Shown: positions 7,587-15,607 of the stretch, piece after piece
How the letters are laid out: the number at the start of each line of letters is the position of its first letter
Numbering within the stretch: position 1 is the stretch's first letter
Source: CBDESN01 sp965242495
Lineage (GTDB): Bacteria > Pseudomonadota > Alphaproteobacteria > MPNO01
Reading direction: 5' to 3'
DNA: 64,000 nucleotides
NCBI GenBank assembly: GCA_965242495.1
Contig: OZ251446.1
Coordinates: 1,302,001 to 1,366,000 of the forward strand
The notes under the pieces: model-generated
Database searches by the model: none
Told to the model about the DNA's origin: nothing
What the model saw: the letters and a program-made list of their open reading frames with translations, nothing else
Translations under genes and position numbers: made by a program

Positions 7587-8996
7587 ATGCAAGCGAGCGC
7601 CCACGCCTTCCGCGACAACGCGGCCCGCGCGCGGCGCGACGCCACGCTCCGCGCCGCCCTCGCCAAGCTGCAACGCGACACCCGCTCGGGCCGCGCGGGG
7701 CTGATGGCGCGGCTGCCCGAGTTCGAGGCGCTCCGGGACGCCGGCAAGGCGATCAAGGACGACGCGCTGGCCCGGCTCGACCGCCATCTGGAGGCGTTCG
7801 AGGCGCGGGTGGCGGAGAGCGGCGGCCACGTCCACTGGTGCCGCGACGCGGGCGAGGCCTGCGACGCCGTCCTCCGCATCTGCCGCGGACGCAAGGCCGC
7901 GACGCTCGCCAAGGGCAAGTCGATGATCTCGGAGGAGATCGCGCTCAACGCCTTCCTCCGGCGCCGCGGGATCGAGCCGATCGAGACCGATCTCGGCGAA
8001 TACATCCTCCAGCTGCGGGACGAGGCGCCGAGCCATATCGTGATGCCGGCGATCCACCTGACCCGGAGCCAGATCGCCGACACCTTCCGCGACCGCCATG
8101 CCGGGCGCGACCCCGGCCGGCCGCTCGACGCGGCGCGGGAGATCACCGACGAGGCGCGGGCGATCCTGCGCGAGAAGTTCCTCGCCGCCGAGGTCGGGCT
8201 GACCGGCGCGAATTTCCTGATCGCCGAGACCGGGACCGCGGTGATCGTCACCAACGAGGGCAACGGCGACCTGGTGCAGACCCTGCCGCGCACCCATATC
8301 GTGCTCGCCAGCATCGAGAAGATCGTGCCCACGGTCGCCGACGCCTTCACCCTGTTGCGGCTGCTCGCGCGCTCGGCGACGGGACAGGAGATCACCTGCT
8401 ACACGACGTTTTCGACCGGACCCCGCCGGCCGGGCGATCTCGACGGACCGGAGGAATATCACGTCGTGCTCGTGGACAACGGCCGCAGCGAACTGCTCGG
8501 CGGCCCGTTCCGCGAGGTGCTGCGCTGCATCCGCTGCGGCGCCTGCCAGAGCCAGTGTCCGGTCTACGGCGCGGTCGGCGGACATGCCTATGGCTGGGTC
8601 TATGGCGGGCCGATCGGGGCGGTGCTGACTCCGGCCCTGACCGGCATCGACCGGAGCCATCCGCTGCCGGAGGCATCCTCCTTCTGCGGCGCCTGCGAAG
8701 CGGTCTGCCCGGTGCGCATCCCGCTGCCGGGGCTGATGCGCCGATGGCGCGAGCGCGCGTTCGAGCGGCGGCTCGGATCCCCCGCCTCCCGGCTGGGCCT
8801 CGCGGTCTGGGGCGCTCTCGCCCGCCGCCCGGCGGCCTATCGCCTGGCGAGCCGCCTCGTCGCCGCGGGGCTGGCGCTGGCGGGCCGGCGCCGCGGCCGC
8901 CTGCGGCGGCTGCCGCTGGCCGCGGCATGGACGGCGGCGCGCGACCTGCCGGCGCCCGAGGGCGGCACTTTTCTGAGCCGATGGAAGGGCGGATGA
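7587..8996 (+). CDS. lutB: Lactate utilisation iron-sulfur protein LutB
   Basis: A 469-residue protein: N-terminal LUD domain (KGKSMISEEIALNAFLRRRGIEPIETDLGEYI, GLTGANFLIAETGTAVIVTNEGNGDL) followed by two 4Fe-4S clusters, CIRCGACQSQCPVYGAVGG and CGACEAVCPVRIPL, and a basic C-terminal tail. This is the usual LutB layout and length. It is the electron-transfer subunit of the LutABC L-lactate oxidising complex. ATG 7587 is correct because residues 1-30 match the family start. Its end lies in a duplicated segment shared with the start of lutC (see repeat at 8973-9077). Confidence 0.93.
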   Translation: MQASAHAFRDNAARARRDATLRAALAKLQRDTRSGRAGLMARLPEFEALRDAGKAIKDDALARLDRHLEAFEARVAESGGHVHWCRDAGEACDAVLRICRGRKAATLAKGKSMISEEIALNAFLRRRGIEPIETDLGEYILQLRDEAPSHIVMPAIHLTRSQIADTFRDRHAGRDPGRPLDAAREITDEARAILREKFLAAEVGLTGANFLIAETGTAVIVTNEGNGDLVQTLPRTHIVLASIEKIVPTVADAFTLLRLLARSATGQEITCYTTFSTGPRRPGDLDGPEEYHVVLVDNGRSELLGGPFREVLRCIRCGACQSQCPVYGAVGGHAYGWVYGGPIGAVLTPALTGIDRSHPLPEASSFCGACEAVCPVRIPLPGLMRRWRERAFERRLGSPASRLGLAVWGALARRPAAYRLASRLVAAGLALAGRRRGRLRRLPLAAAWTAARDLPAPEGGTFLSRWKGG

Positions 8997-9077
8997 GCGA
9001 CGCGCGCCGGTCGCCGAATTCCCGGGCCGGCGCGACCGCCGACCTGAGCCGATGGAGGAGCGGATGAGCGACGCGCG
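8973..9077. repeat. 34-bp direct repeat across the lutB-lutC junction
   Basis: Copies at 8973-9006 and 9044-9077 differ at two positions; the period is 71 bases. Each holds an A/G-rich ribosome binding site and ATGAGCGACGCGCG, the real first codons of lutC. In copy 1 this ATG (8993) overlaps the lutB stop as ATGA, the usual coupled layout, but leads only into a 24-codon frame ending at 9067. Copy 2 supplies the functional lutC start. The most economical reading is a short tandem duplication that displaced lutC from its overlap with lutB. Confidence 0.8.
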
Positions 9078-9735
9078 GATCGAAATTCTGGCGCGCATCC
9101 GGCGGAACGCCGGCGCCGGATCGGGGGCCGCGGCGCGGGAGGCGGCGAGGCGGGCCGCAAGCGCGCCCCGTCCGATCCCGGCGCGCGCGCGCGGCGCGCC
9201 GGCGGCGCTGGTCGAGCGCTTCGTCGCCATGGCGACCGAGGCGGCGGCGACGGTCGAGCGCGTCGCCGGGCCGGCGCGGGTCCCCGAAGCGGTCGCGGCC
9301 TGGCTGGGCGCGGCGGGCCTGCCGCCGTCGATCGTGACCGCCCCGGACGAGTCGCTCGACGCCATCCCGTGGTCGACGCAGCCCGGGCTGCGCCGCCGCC
9401 GCGGCCCGGCCGAGGCGACCGACCGGGTCGCGGTCACGCCGGCCTTCGCCGGCATCGCCGAGACCGGCACGCTGATGGTCCGATCCGGCCCGGCGACGCC
9501 GAACGCGCTGCATTTCCTGCCCGACGTCCACATCGCGCTGCTGCGGCGCGACGCGATCGTCGGCGGCTACGAAGACGCCTGGCGGCGCCTGACCCGCGAC
9601 CGCGGCGCGCTGCCCCGGACCGTGGTGCTCATCACCGGACCGTCGCGCTCCAGCGACATCGAGCGCACCGTCCAGATCGGGGTTCACGGCCCGCGCCGCC
9701 TGCGCATCCTGCTGCTCGATGGCGACGGACGCTGA
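9064..9735 (+). CDS. lutC: Lactate utilisation protein LutC
   Basis: About 223 residues of the LUD family, the third subunit of the LutABC lactate-oxidising system. Typical elements: MSDARIEILARIRRNAG at the start, VTPAFAGIAETGTLMV, GPATPNALHFLPDVHIAL, TGPSRSSDIERTVQIGVHGP and a short hydrophobic end. ATG 9064 is preferred over 9052 since GGAGG sits at a good distance from it and MSDARIEIL is the family start. The last 17 bases overlap the smr gene. Confidence 0.9.
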   Translation: MSDARIEILARIRRNAGAGSGAAAREAARRAASAPRPIPARARGAPAALVERFVAMATEAAATVERVAGPARVPEAVAAWLGAAGLPPSIVTAPDESLDAIPWSTQPGLRRRRGPAEATDRVAVTPAFAGIAETGTLMVRSGPATPNALHFLPDVHIALLRRDAIVGGYEDAWRRLTRDRGALPRTVVLITGPSRSSDIERTVQIGVHGPRRLRILLLDGDGR

Positions 9736-10285
9736 TCGGCGGGGCGGGCCGCCGCGCCCGGGCGCGGGCGCGGTCGATCCGGCGGAGGCGGCGCTGTTCC
9801 GCGAGGCGATGCGCGACGCGAAGCCCCTGGCGCCAGGCGAGCGCGCCGCCGATCCCGCGCCGGCGCAGCCCCCGGCCGGGCCGCCGGCGGCGTCCGCCAA
9901 GCCTCCGCCCCCGCCCCCGCCGTCCCCGCCGCCGCGCGCCGAGGCCCCCGCGGGCCTCGACCGGCGCAGTGCGACGCGGCTCCGGCGCGGCCTGATCCGC
10001 CCGGAGGCGCGGCTCGACCTGCACGGATCGACCCAGGCGCAGGCGCATCGCGCGCTGGCCGAGTTCATCGCCGGCTCACGCGGCGCCGGCCGGCGCTGCG
10101 TGCTGGTCATCACCGGGCGCGGCGAGCTCGGGGCCGGCGTGCTGCGGGCCCAGCTGCCGCGCTGGCTCGACTCGCCGCCGATCCGCGCCGGCGTCCTGGG
10201 CGTAGCGCCGGCGCAGCCCAGGGACGGCGGGGCCGGCGCGTTCTACGTCCTGCTCCGGCGGCCCCACCGTCCGCCGCGGCGCTGA
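9719..10285 (+). CDS. Smr/MutS2-domain protein
   Basis: A 188-residue protein. Residues 1-95 are a low-complexity proline/alanine linker; residues 105-188 are an Smr domain with LDLHGSTQAQAHRAL (the DLHG motif), VLVITGRGELGAGVLRAQLPRWL (the TGRG motif) and GAFYVLLRR at the end. Stand-alone Smr proteins are nucleases or nucleic-acid binders of mostly unknown target. In many alphaproteobacteria it follows mltA directly; here it follows lutC with a 17-base overlap, so it is presumably co-transcribed. Confidence 0.88.
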   Translation: MATDADRRGGPPRPGAGAVDPAEAALFREAMRDAKPLAPGERAADPAPAQPPAGPPAASAKPPPPPPPSPPPRAEAPAGLDRRSATRLRRGLIRPEARLDLHGSTQAQAHRALAEFIAGSRGAGRRCVLVITGRGELGAGVLRAQLPRWLDSPPIRAGVLGVAPAQPRDGGAGAFYVLLRRPHRPPRR

Positions 10286-10345
10286 TTGCGGCGACCGGTC
10301 GATTGCGATACTTCCTGGCGCGCGGCAACGGGGGAGACCGGAGCG

Positions 10346-10987
10346 ATGGCGACGGTGCGAGGACGAGGCGTCATCGACAGGGAAGCGCTGGCGGGCGAGG
10401 AGATCCAGGCGCTGCGGCGCGCCGGCGAACCGCCCGAGGGGTTGCCGTTCCAACTGCGGAAGATCGGCCATGTGGTCCTCAAGGTGCGCGACCTCGAGCG
10501 CTCGCTCGCCTTCTATACCGGGGTTCTCGGTTTCCGGGTGTCCGACGTCTACCCGGAGACGATGATGCCCGGGCGGATGGCGTTCCTGCGCTGCAACGCC
10601 GATCATCACGGGGTCGCGCTGATCGGCGGCGCCGACGGCGAGATGGCCAACGCCGAGCTCGACCATATGGCGTTCGAGGTCGCGACGCTCGACGAGGTGC
10701 TGCGCGCGCGCGAGCATCTGGCCGCGCACGGCGTCAAGATCGACTTCCACGGACGGCGCCGGGCCGGCTGCCAGGTCGCGGTCGAGTTCCGCGATCCGGA
10801 CAATCACCGCCTCGAAATCTATTGGGGGCTGGACCGGATCGCCGCCGGCGGCCGCGCGCGCCCGCCCGACGAGTGGCGCGAGGCGCATTCGATCGAGGCC
10901 GCGATCGACGACCCGCCGCCGGGCCAGGACACGACGCTCGCCGATCCGGCGCTGCGCGCCCGGCCGACCGGTCGCGCCGGGGCGTAA
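10346..10987 (+). CDS. VOC family (glyoxalase/extradiol dioxygenase-like) protein
   Basis: A 213-residue vicinal oxygen chelate protein with one clear module: IGHVVLKVRDLERSLAFYTGVLGFRV, then HHGVALIGG, ELDHMAFEVATLDEV and VEFRDPDNHRLEIYWGLD. Candidate metal ligands are the His of IGHVV, the His of LDHMAF and the Glu of LEIYWG. It may be an extradiol dioxygenase-like enzyme or an isomerase; the substrate is not readable. ATG 10346 has GGGGAGACCGGAG upstream and is preferred over an in-frame start at 10286. It is convergent with hslU, with about 50 bases between. Confidence 0.8.
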   Translation: MATVRGRGVIDREALAGEEIQALRRAGEPPEGLPFQLRKIGHVVLKVRDLERSLAFYTGVLGFRVSDVYPETMMPGRMAFLRCNADHHGVALIGGADGEMANAELDHMAFEVATLDEVLRAREHLAAHGVKIDFHGRRRAGCQVAVEFRDPDNHRLEIYWGLDRIAAGGRARPPDEWREAHSIEAAIDDPPPGQDTTLADPALRARPTGRAGA

Positions 10988-11036
10988 ACCGCGGGAGAAA
11001 TCGCGGGAGATCGGCCGCCGCGGCGCGGCCCCGCGG

Positions 11037-12347
11037 CTACAGGATGAACTTCGACAAATCGGCGTCCTTGGCGAGGTCGGCGACCCGGTCGCCGACATAG
11101 GCCGCGTCGATGCGGATCGCTTCGCTGGCGCGGTCGGCGGCGGTGAAGCTGATTTCGTCCAGCAGCCGCTCCATCACCGTCTGCAGGCGCCGGGCGCCGA
11201 TATTCTCCACCGAACGGTTGACGTCGGCGGCGACCCGCGCGATCTCGGCGATGCCCTCGTCGGTGAATTCCAGCGTCACCTGCTCGGTATCCAGCAGCGC
11301 CGTGTACTGCCGGATCAGGCTCGCCTCGGGCTCGGTCAGGATGCGCCGGAAATCATCCTCCGTCAGCGGCTTCAGCTCGACCCGGATCGGCAGCCGCCCC
11401 TGCAGCTCGGGCAACAGGTCCGACGGCTTGGCGAGGTGGAACGCCCCCGAGGCGATGAACAGGACGTGATCGGTCTTCACCGGGCCGTGCTTGGTGGCGA
11501 CGGTGGTGCCTTCGATCAGCGGCAGCAGGTCGCGCTGCACGCCCTCGCGGCTCACGTCGGCGCCGAAACGCTCGGAACGCGCCGTGATCTTGTCGACCTC
11601 GTCGAGGAAGACGATCCCGTTCTGCTCCACCGAATCGATCGCCTCGCGCACCACCGCGTCCTCGTCCAGCAGCTTGTCGGCTTCCTCCTCGACCAGAACG
11701 CCGTGCGATTCGGCGACGGTCATGCGCCGGGTCTTGGTGCGCCCGCCGAAGGCCTTGCCGAAAATATCGCCCAGATTGATCATCCCCATCTGGGCGCCCG
11801 GCATGCCGGGGATCTCGAAGGTCGGCAGGCCGGCGCCGCCCGAGTTGGACAGTTCGACCTCGATCTCGCGGTCGTCGAGGCTGCCGTCGCGCAGCATGCG
11901 GCGGAATTTCTGCCTCGTGTCGGCGCTGGCGCCGTCGCCCACCAGCGCGTCGAGCACGCGCTCCTCGGCGTTGATCTCGGCCTTGGCGGCGACCTCCTTG
12001 CGCTGGCGCTCGCGCACCATGTGGATGGCGATCTCGATCAGGTCGCGGACGATCTGCTCCACGTCGCGGCCGACATAGCCGACCTCGGTGAACTTGGTCG
12101 CCTCGACCTTCAGGAACGGGGCCTGGGCCAGCCGGGCGAGCCGGCGCGCGATCTCGGTCTTGCCGACCCCGGTGGGGCCGATCATCAGGATGTTCTTGGG
12201 CAGGACCTCCTCGCGCAGCTCGTCCGGCAGCTGCTGACGGCGCCACCGGTTGCGCAGCGCGATCGCCACGGCGCGCTTGGCGTCCTCCTGTCCGACGATG
12301 AACCGGTCGAGTTCGGAGACGATCTCGCGCGGGCTGAAACTGGTCAC
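11037..12347 (-). CDS. hslU: ATP-dependent protease ATPase subunit HslU
   Basis: A 436-residue AAA+ unfoldase, full length. Walker A is GPTGVGKT at residues 57-64, followed by KVEATKFTEVGYVGRDVE with the pore GYVG motif; Walker B is IVFLDEVDKI; sensor and C-terminal motifs are RLPIRVELKPL and NIGARRLQTVMERLLDEISF, and the end is LSKFIL, the tail that docks into HslV. It unfolds and feeds proteins to HslV in the cytoplasm under heat stress. The gene overlaps the end of hslV by four bases (ATGA). Confidence 0.97.
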   Translation of the reverse strand: MTSFSPREIVSELDRFIVGQEDAKRAVAIALRNRWRRQQLPDELREEVLPKNILMIGPTGVGKTEIARRLARLAQAPFLKVEATKFTEVGYVGRDVEQIVRDLIEIAIHMVRERQRKEVAAKAEINAEERVLDALVGDGASADTRQKFRRMLRDGSLDDREIEVELSNSGGAGLPTFEIPGMPGAQMGMINLGDIFGKAFGGRTKTRRMTVAESHGVLVEEEADKLLDEDAVVREAIDSVEQNGIVFLDEVDKITARSERFGADVSREGVQRDLLPLIEGTTVATKHGPVKTDHVLFIASGAFHLAKPSDLLPELQGRLPIRVELKPLTEDDFRRILTEPEASLIRQYTALLDTEQVTLEFTDEGIAEIARVAADVNRSVENIGARRLQTVMERLLDEISFTAADRASEAIRIDAAYVGDRVADLAKDADLSKFIL

Positions 12348-12892
12348 AGGCGCTCCACGACGACGGTTTCGTTGGTGTAGACGCAGATGCCGGCGGCGAT
12401 CGACATGGCGCGGCGGGCGATCGCCTCGGCGTCGAGCCCCTCGGTCGCGACCAACGCGCGGGCGGCGGCCAGCGCATAGGCCCCGCCCGACCCGAGGCCG
12501 ATCAGCCCGTCCTCCGGCTCCAGCACGTCGCCGGTGCCCGACAGGAGCAGCGAGACCGTGCGGTCGGCGACCGCCATCATCGCCTCGAGCCGGCGCAAAT
12601 AGCGGTCGGTCCGCCAGTCCTTGGCCAGTTCGACGCAGGCGCGCATCAGCTGCGCCGGGTGCTGCTCCAGCTTGGCTTCGAGCCGCTCGAACAGGGTGAA
12701 TGCGTCCGCCGTGGCCCCGGCGAACCCGGCGATCACGGCCCCGTCGGACAGGGTGCGCACCTTGCGCGCGTTGGATTTCAGCACCGTTTGGCCGAAGGTG
12801 ACCTGGCCGTCGCCGGCGACGACGACCTGGCCGTCCTTGCGCACCGCGAGGATGGTCGTGCCGTGCCAGGCATTGGGATCGGTCGGCGACAT
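12344..12892 (-). CDS. hslV: ATP-dependent protease peptidase subunit HslV
   Basis: A 182-residue N-terminal nucleophile hydrolase. The mature enzyme should begin at the Thr after WHG (WHGTTILAVRKDGQVVVAGD), leaving an 11-residue leader, which is usual in alphaproteobacteria. Other motifs: GQVTFGQTVLKSNARKVR, GAVIAGFAGATADAFTLFERLE, DRTVSLLLSGTGDVLEPEDG and IGSGG-like GLGSGGAYALAAARAL. With HslU it forms a proteasome-like protease. It is divergent from hisB across 160 bases. Confidence 0.96.
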   Translation of the reverse strand: MSPTDPNAWHGTTILAVRKDGQVVVAGDGQVTFGQTVLKSNARKVRTLSDGAVIAGFAGATADAFTLFERLEAKLEQHPAQLMRACVELAKDWRTDRYLRRLEAMMAVADRTVSLLLSGTGDVLEPEDGLIGLGSGGAYALAAARALVATEGLDAEAIARRAMSIAAGICVYTNETVVVERL

Positions 12893-12946
12893 GGACCCCC
12901 CGTCGAACCGCCGGCCGCGGTCGTAGAGCCGTCGAGACGGCGGGCA

Positions 12947-12976
12947 GGATGCGGGAATCCGCGCGCGCCCGTCAAG
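12947..12976 (-). promoter_or_regulatory. Possible heat-shock (sigma-32 type) promoter for hslVU
   Basis: On the minus strand a CTTGAC hexamer (12976-12971) is followed after 18 bases by GCATCC. The CTTGA -35 core suits RpoH promoters of alphaproteobacteria, while the -10 part is only a loose match. It lies 55-85 bases upstream of hslV, and hslVU is a standard heat-shock operon. Pattern only. Confidence 0.3.
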
Positions 12977-13052
12977 GGGCGGAGCGCCGCCATGCGCTGG
13001 CGCGCGGCGCGGCTTCCTGGTAATACTGCGCCCGGATTCCAGGAGAATCGCG

Positions 13053-13652
13053 ATGCGCGAGGCGTCCGTGACCCGGACGACGCGGGAGACCGGCATCGAA
13101 GCCGCGGTCGACCTCGACGGCGCCGGCCGCTGCGACGTCTCCACCGGGATCGGCTTCCTCGACCACATGCTGGAGCAGCTCTCGCGCCACAGCCTGATCG
13201 ACCTCACGCTGCGCGCCCGGGGCGACCTGCATATCGACTTCCACCACACCACCGAGGATACCGGCATCGCGATCGGCGCCGCCGTCTCCAAGGCGCTGGG
13301 CGACCGGCGGGGCATCGTCCGCTACGGCGCGGCGACGATCCCGATGGACGAGACGCTGTCGCGCGTCGCCATCGACATTTCGGGGCGCCCCTTCCTGGTC
13401 TGGCGGGTCGCGTTCACCCGCCCCAAGCTGGGCGACATGGATACCGAACTGTTCCAGGAATGGTTCAAGGGGTTCGCCCAGGCCGCCGGCGTCACGCTCC
13501 ACGTCGAAACCCTGTACGGCGAGAACAACCACCACATCGTCGAGTCGTGCTTCAAGGGGCTCGCCCGGGCCCTCAAGACCGCGACCGCGATCGACCCGCG
13601 CGGCGCCGGCGCAGTGCCGTCCACCAAGGGCGTCCTCGGCGAGGCCGGCTGA
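13053..13652 (+). CDS. hisB: Imidazoleglycerol-phosphate dehydratase HisB
   Basis: A 199-residue monofunctional IGPD (step 7 of histidine synthesis). Its two manganese-binding repeats are visible: GFLDHMLEQLSRHSLIDL with HIDFHHTTED, and FFQEWFKGFA-type ELFQEWFKGFAQAAGVTLHVETLYGENNHHIVESCFKGLARAL. The ending AVPSTKGVL is typical. AGGAGA lies 7 nt upstream of the ATG. First gene of the his operon hisB-hisH-GNAT-hisA-hisF-hisE-HIT. Confidence 0.97.
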   Translation: MREASVTRTTRETGIEAAVDLDGAGRCDVSTGIGFLDHMLEQLSRHSLIDLTLRARGDLHIDFHHTTEDTGIAIGAAVSKALGDRRGIVRYGAATIPMDETLSRVAIDISGRPFLVWRVAFTRPKLGDMDTELFQEWFKGFAQAAGVTLHVETLYGENNHHIVESCFKGLARALKTATAIDPRGAGAVPSTKGVLGEAG

Positions 13653-13685
13653 CCGCGGCCCCGCCCGGACCGGAGAGGCCAGCAC

Positions 13686-14342
13686 GTGACCGCGCCGGGC
13701 GACGTCGCCGTGATCGACTACGGATCGGGCAATCTGCGTTCGGCGGCGAAGGCGCTGGAGCGGGCGGCGGCCGGGATCGGGCCGCGCCGCCGCGTCGTGG
13801 TGACCGACGACCCGGCGGCGGTCGGGCGCGCGAGCCACGTCGTGTTGCCGGGGGTGGGCGCCTTCGGCGACTGCATGGCCGGGCTCGGCCGCCTGCCCGG
13901 CATGCGGAGCGCCCTCGAGCGCCACGCGATGCGCGACGGCAAGCCGTTCCTCGGCATCTGCGTCGGGATGCAGCTGATGGCCGATCGCGGGCTCGAACAC
14001 GGCGTGCGGCCGGGGCTGGGATGGATCGCCGCCGAGGTGCGCCCGCTGGAATCGCCGGGCCCGGACGTCAAGATCCCCCATATGGGGTGGAACGAGCTCG
14101 ACCTCCTGGCCCCGGACCATCCGCTGCTGGCCGGCATCGACCCCGGCGCGCACGCCTATTTCGTCCACGGCTACGGCTTCCATGCGGCGCGGCCGGCCGA
14201 GATCCTGGCCGCGACCGATCATGGCGGCCCGATCGCCGCGCTGGTCGGCCGCGGCAACCTGGCCGGCGCGCAGTTCCATCCCGAGAAGAGCCAGGCCGCC
14301 GGCCTGACGCTGCTGCGCAACTTCCTCCTCTGGCGGCCCTGA
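13686..14342 (+). CDS. hisH: Imidazole glycerol phosphate synthase subunit HisH
   Basis: A 218-residue class I glutamine amidotransferase that supplies ammonia to HisF. It starts at GTG 13686 and has VAVIDYGSGNLRSAAKAL, the oxyanion region LPGVGAFGDCM, the nucleophile C92 in LGICVGMQLM, MGWNELDLL, YFVHGYGFH and the His-Glu of AQFHPEKSQ. All catalytic residues are present. Confidence 0.97.
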   Translation: MTAPGDVAVIDYGSGNLRSAAKALERAAAGIGPRRRVVVTDDPAAVGRASHVVLPGVGAFGDCMAGLGRLPGMRSALERHAMRDGKPFLGICVGMQLMADRGLEHGVRPGLGWIAAEVRPLESPGPDVKIPHMGWNELDLLAPDHPLLAGIDPGAHAYFVHGYGFHAARPAEILAATDHGGPIAALVGRGNLAGAQFHPEKSQAAGLTLLRNFLLWRP

Positions 14343-14876
14343 ATGACCGGCGATGCGGACATCTCGGTCGAGCTGGCCGCGGCGCTGGCGGATCGGGACC
14401 TGGCGGACCTCTGCGATTCGACCGAGTCGGCGATCCTCGACGGCGGCGGTTTCGGCTGGCTTGCGCCGCCGCCGCGCGCCGCCCTCGAACGCTACTGGAA
14501 GGGCGTGCTGCTGGTGCCGGAGCGCGACCTGTTCATCGGCCGGCTGGAGGGCGCCGTCGCCGGCTCGGCCCAGCTGGCGCGGCCGCCGAGGAACAACGAG
14601 GCGCAAGCCTTCGCCGCCACGATCACGGCCAACTTCGTGGCGCCCTGGGCGCGCGGGCGCGGCCTCGCCCGCGCGCTGACCCTCGCGGTCGAGGCGGCCG
14701 CGCGAGACCAGGGGTTCAGCCATCTCAACCTGGACGTCCGGGCGACCCAGACCGGGGCGATCCAGCTCTACGAATCGCTGGGCTTCGCGCGCTGGGCCAC
14801 CAACCCCGACTACGCCCGGGTCGAGGGCCGCATGGTCGCCGGGCATTACTATTCCAAGCGGCTCGCGGCCGGATGA
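14343..14876 (+). CDS. GNAT family N-acetyltransferase inside the his operon
   Basis: A 177-residue acetyltransferase. The GNAT core is at residues 60-165: VAGSAQLARPP, then ANFVAPWARGRGLARALTLAVEAAARDQG (acetyl-CoA binding R-G-x-G-L/A loop), FSHLNLDVRATQTGAIQLYESLGFARWATNP and VEGRMVAGHYYSKRL. It starts directly after the hisH stop and ends one base before hisA, so it is certainly in the operon. The substrate is unknown and nothing in the sequence ties it to histidine chemistry. Confidence 0.85.
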   Translation: MTGDADISVELAAALADRDLADLCDSTESAILDGGGFGWLAPPPRAALERYWKGVLLVPERDLFIGRLEGAVAGSAQLARPPRNNEAQAFAATITANFVAPWARGRGLARALTLAVEAAARDQGFSHLNLDVRATQTGAIQLYESLGFARWATNPDYARVEGRMVAGHYYSKRLAAG

Positions 14877-14877
14877 G

Positions 14878-15603
14878 ATGATCGTCTACCCGGCCATCGA
14901 CATCAAGGAAGGGCTCTGCGTCCGCCTGCTGCGGGGCGACAGGAGCGCCGCGACCGTGTTCAACACCGACCCCGCCGATCAGGCGCGGAGCTTCGCCGAC
15001 ACCGGCTTTGCGTGGCTGCATCTGGTCGATCTCGACGGCGCCGCCGAAGGCCGGCCGGTCAACGCGCGGGCGGTCGAGGCGGTCGTCGAGGCGGTCGATA
15101 TTCCGGTCCAGCTGGGCGGCGGCATCCGCGACCTCGACACCGTCGCCCAATGGCTCGACCGGGGGGTGCGCCGCGTGATCCTGGGGACCGCGGCGCTCGC
15201 CGACCCGGGCTTCGTGCGGACCGCCTGCGAACGCTACCCGGGGCGCATCGTGATCGGCATCGACGCGCGCGGCGGCCGCGTCGCGACCGACGGCTGGTCG
15301 GTCACGTCGAACGTCAAGGCGCTCGACCTCGCCCTCCGCTTCGAGGAGTCGGGGGCGGCGGCGATCGTCTATACCGACATCAACCGCGACGGGATGATGA
15401 TCGGGTTGAACGTCGAGGCGACCGTCGATCTGGCCTTCGCGCTGACGACGCCGGTGATCGCCTCGGGCGGCGTCGGCTCGATCAACGACCTGATCGAACT
15501 CAAGGCCAACGAGGCCGCGGGTATCGAGGGCGTCATCTGCGGCCGCGCGCTGTATGACGGGCGGATCGACCCGGCCGAGGCGGTGGCGGTGGCAGCGGGC
15601 TGA
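14878..15603 (+). CDS. hisA: HisA isomerase (ProFAR isomerase)
   Basis: A 241-residue TIM barrel that converts ProFAR to PRFAR. It has the catalytic D8 in MIVYPAIDIKEGLCVRL, LHLVDLDGAAEGRPVN, VQLGGGIRDLDTV, IVIGIDARGGRVATDGW with the second catalytic Asp in the same loop family, IVYTDINRDGMMIGLN and VIASGGVGSINDL. Starts one base after the GNAT stop. Full length. Confidence 0.97.
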   Translation: MIVYPAIDIKEGLCVRLLRGDRSAATVFNTDPADQARSFADTGFAWLHLVDLDGAAEGRPVNARAVEAVVEAVDIPVQLGGGIRDLDTVAQWLDRGVRRVILGTAALADPGFVRTACERYPGRIVIGIDARGGRVATDGWSVTSNVKALDLALRFEESGAAAIVYTDINRDGMMIGLNVEATVDLAFALTTPVIASGGVGSINDLIELKANEAAGIEGVICGRALYDGRIDPAEAVAVAAG

Positions 15604-15607
15604 CGGG

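Noticed and set aside
9907..9942. C-rich stretch in smr considered as a slippage tract.
   Set aside because: It is a run of CCG/CCC codons for a proline linker, broken by other bases every few positions, not a homopolymer.
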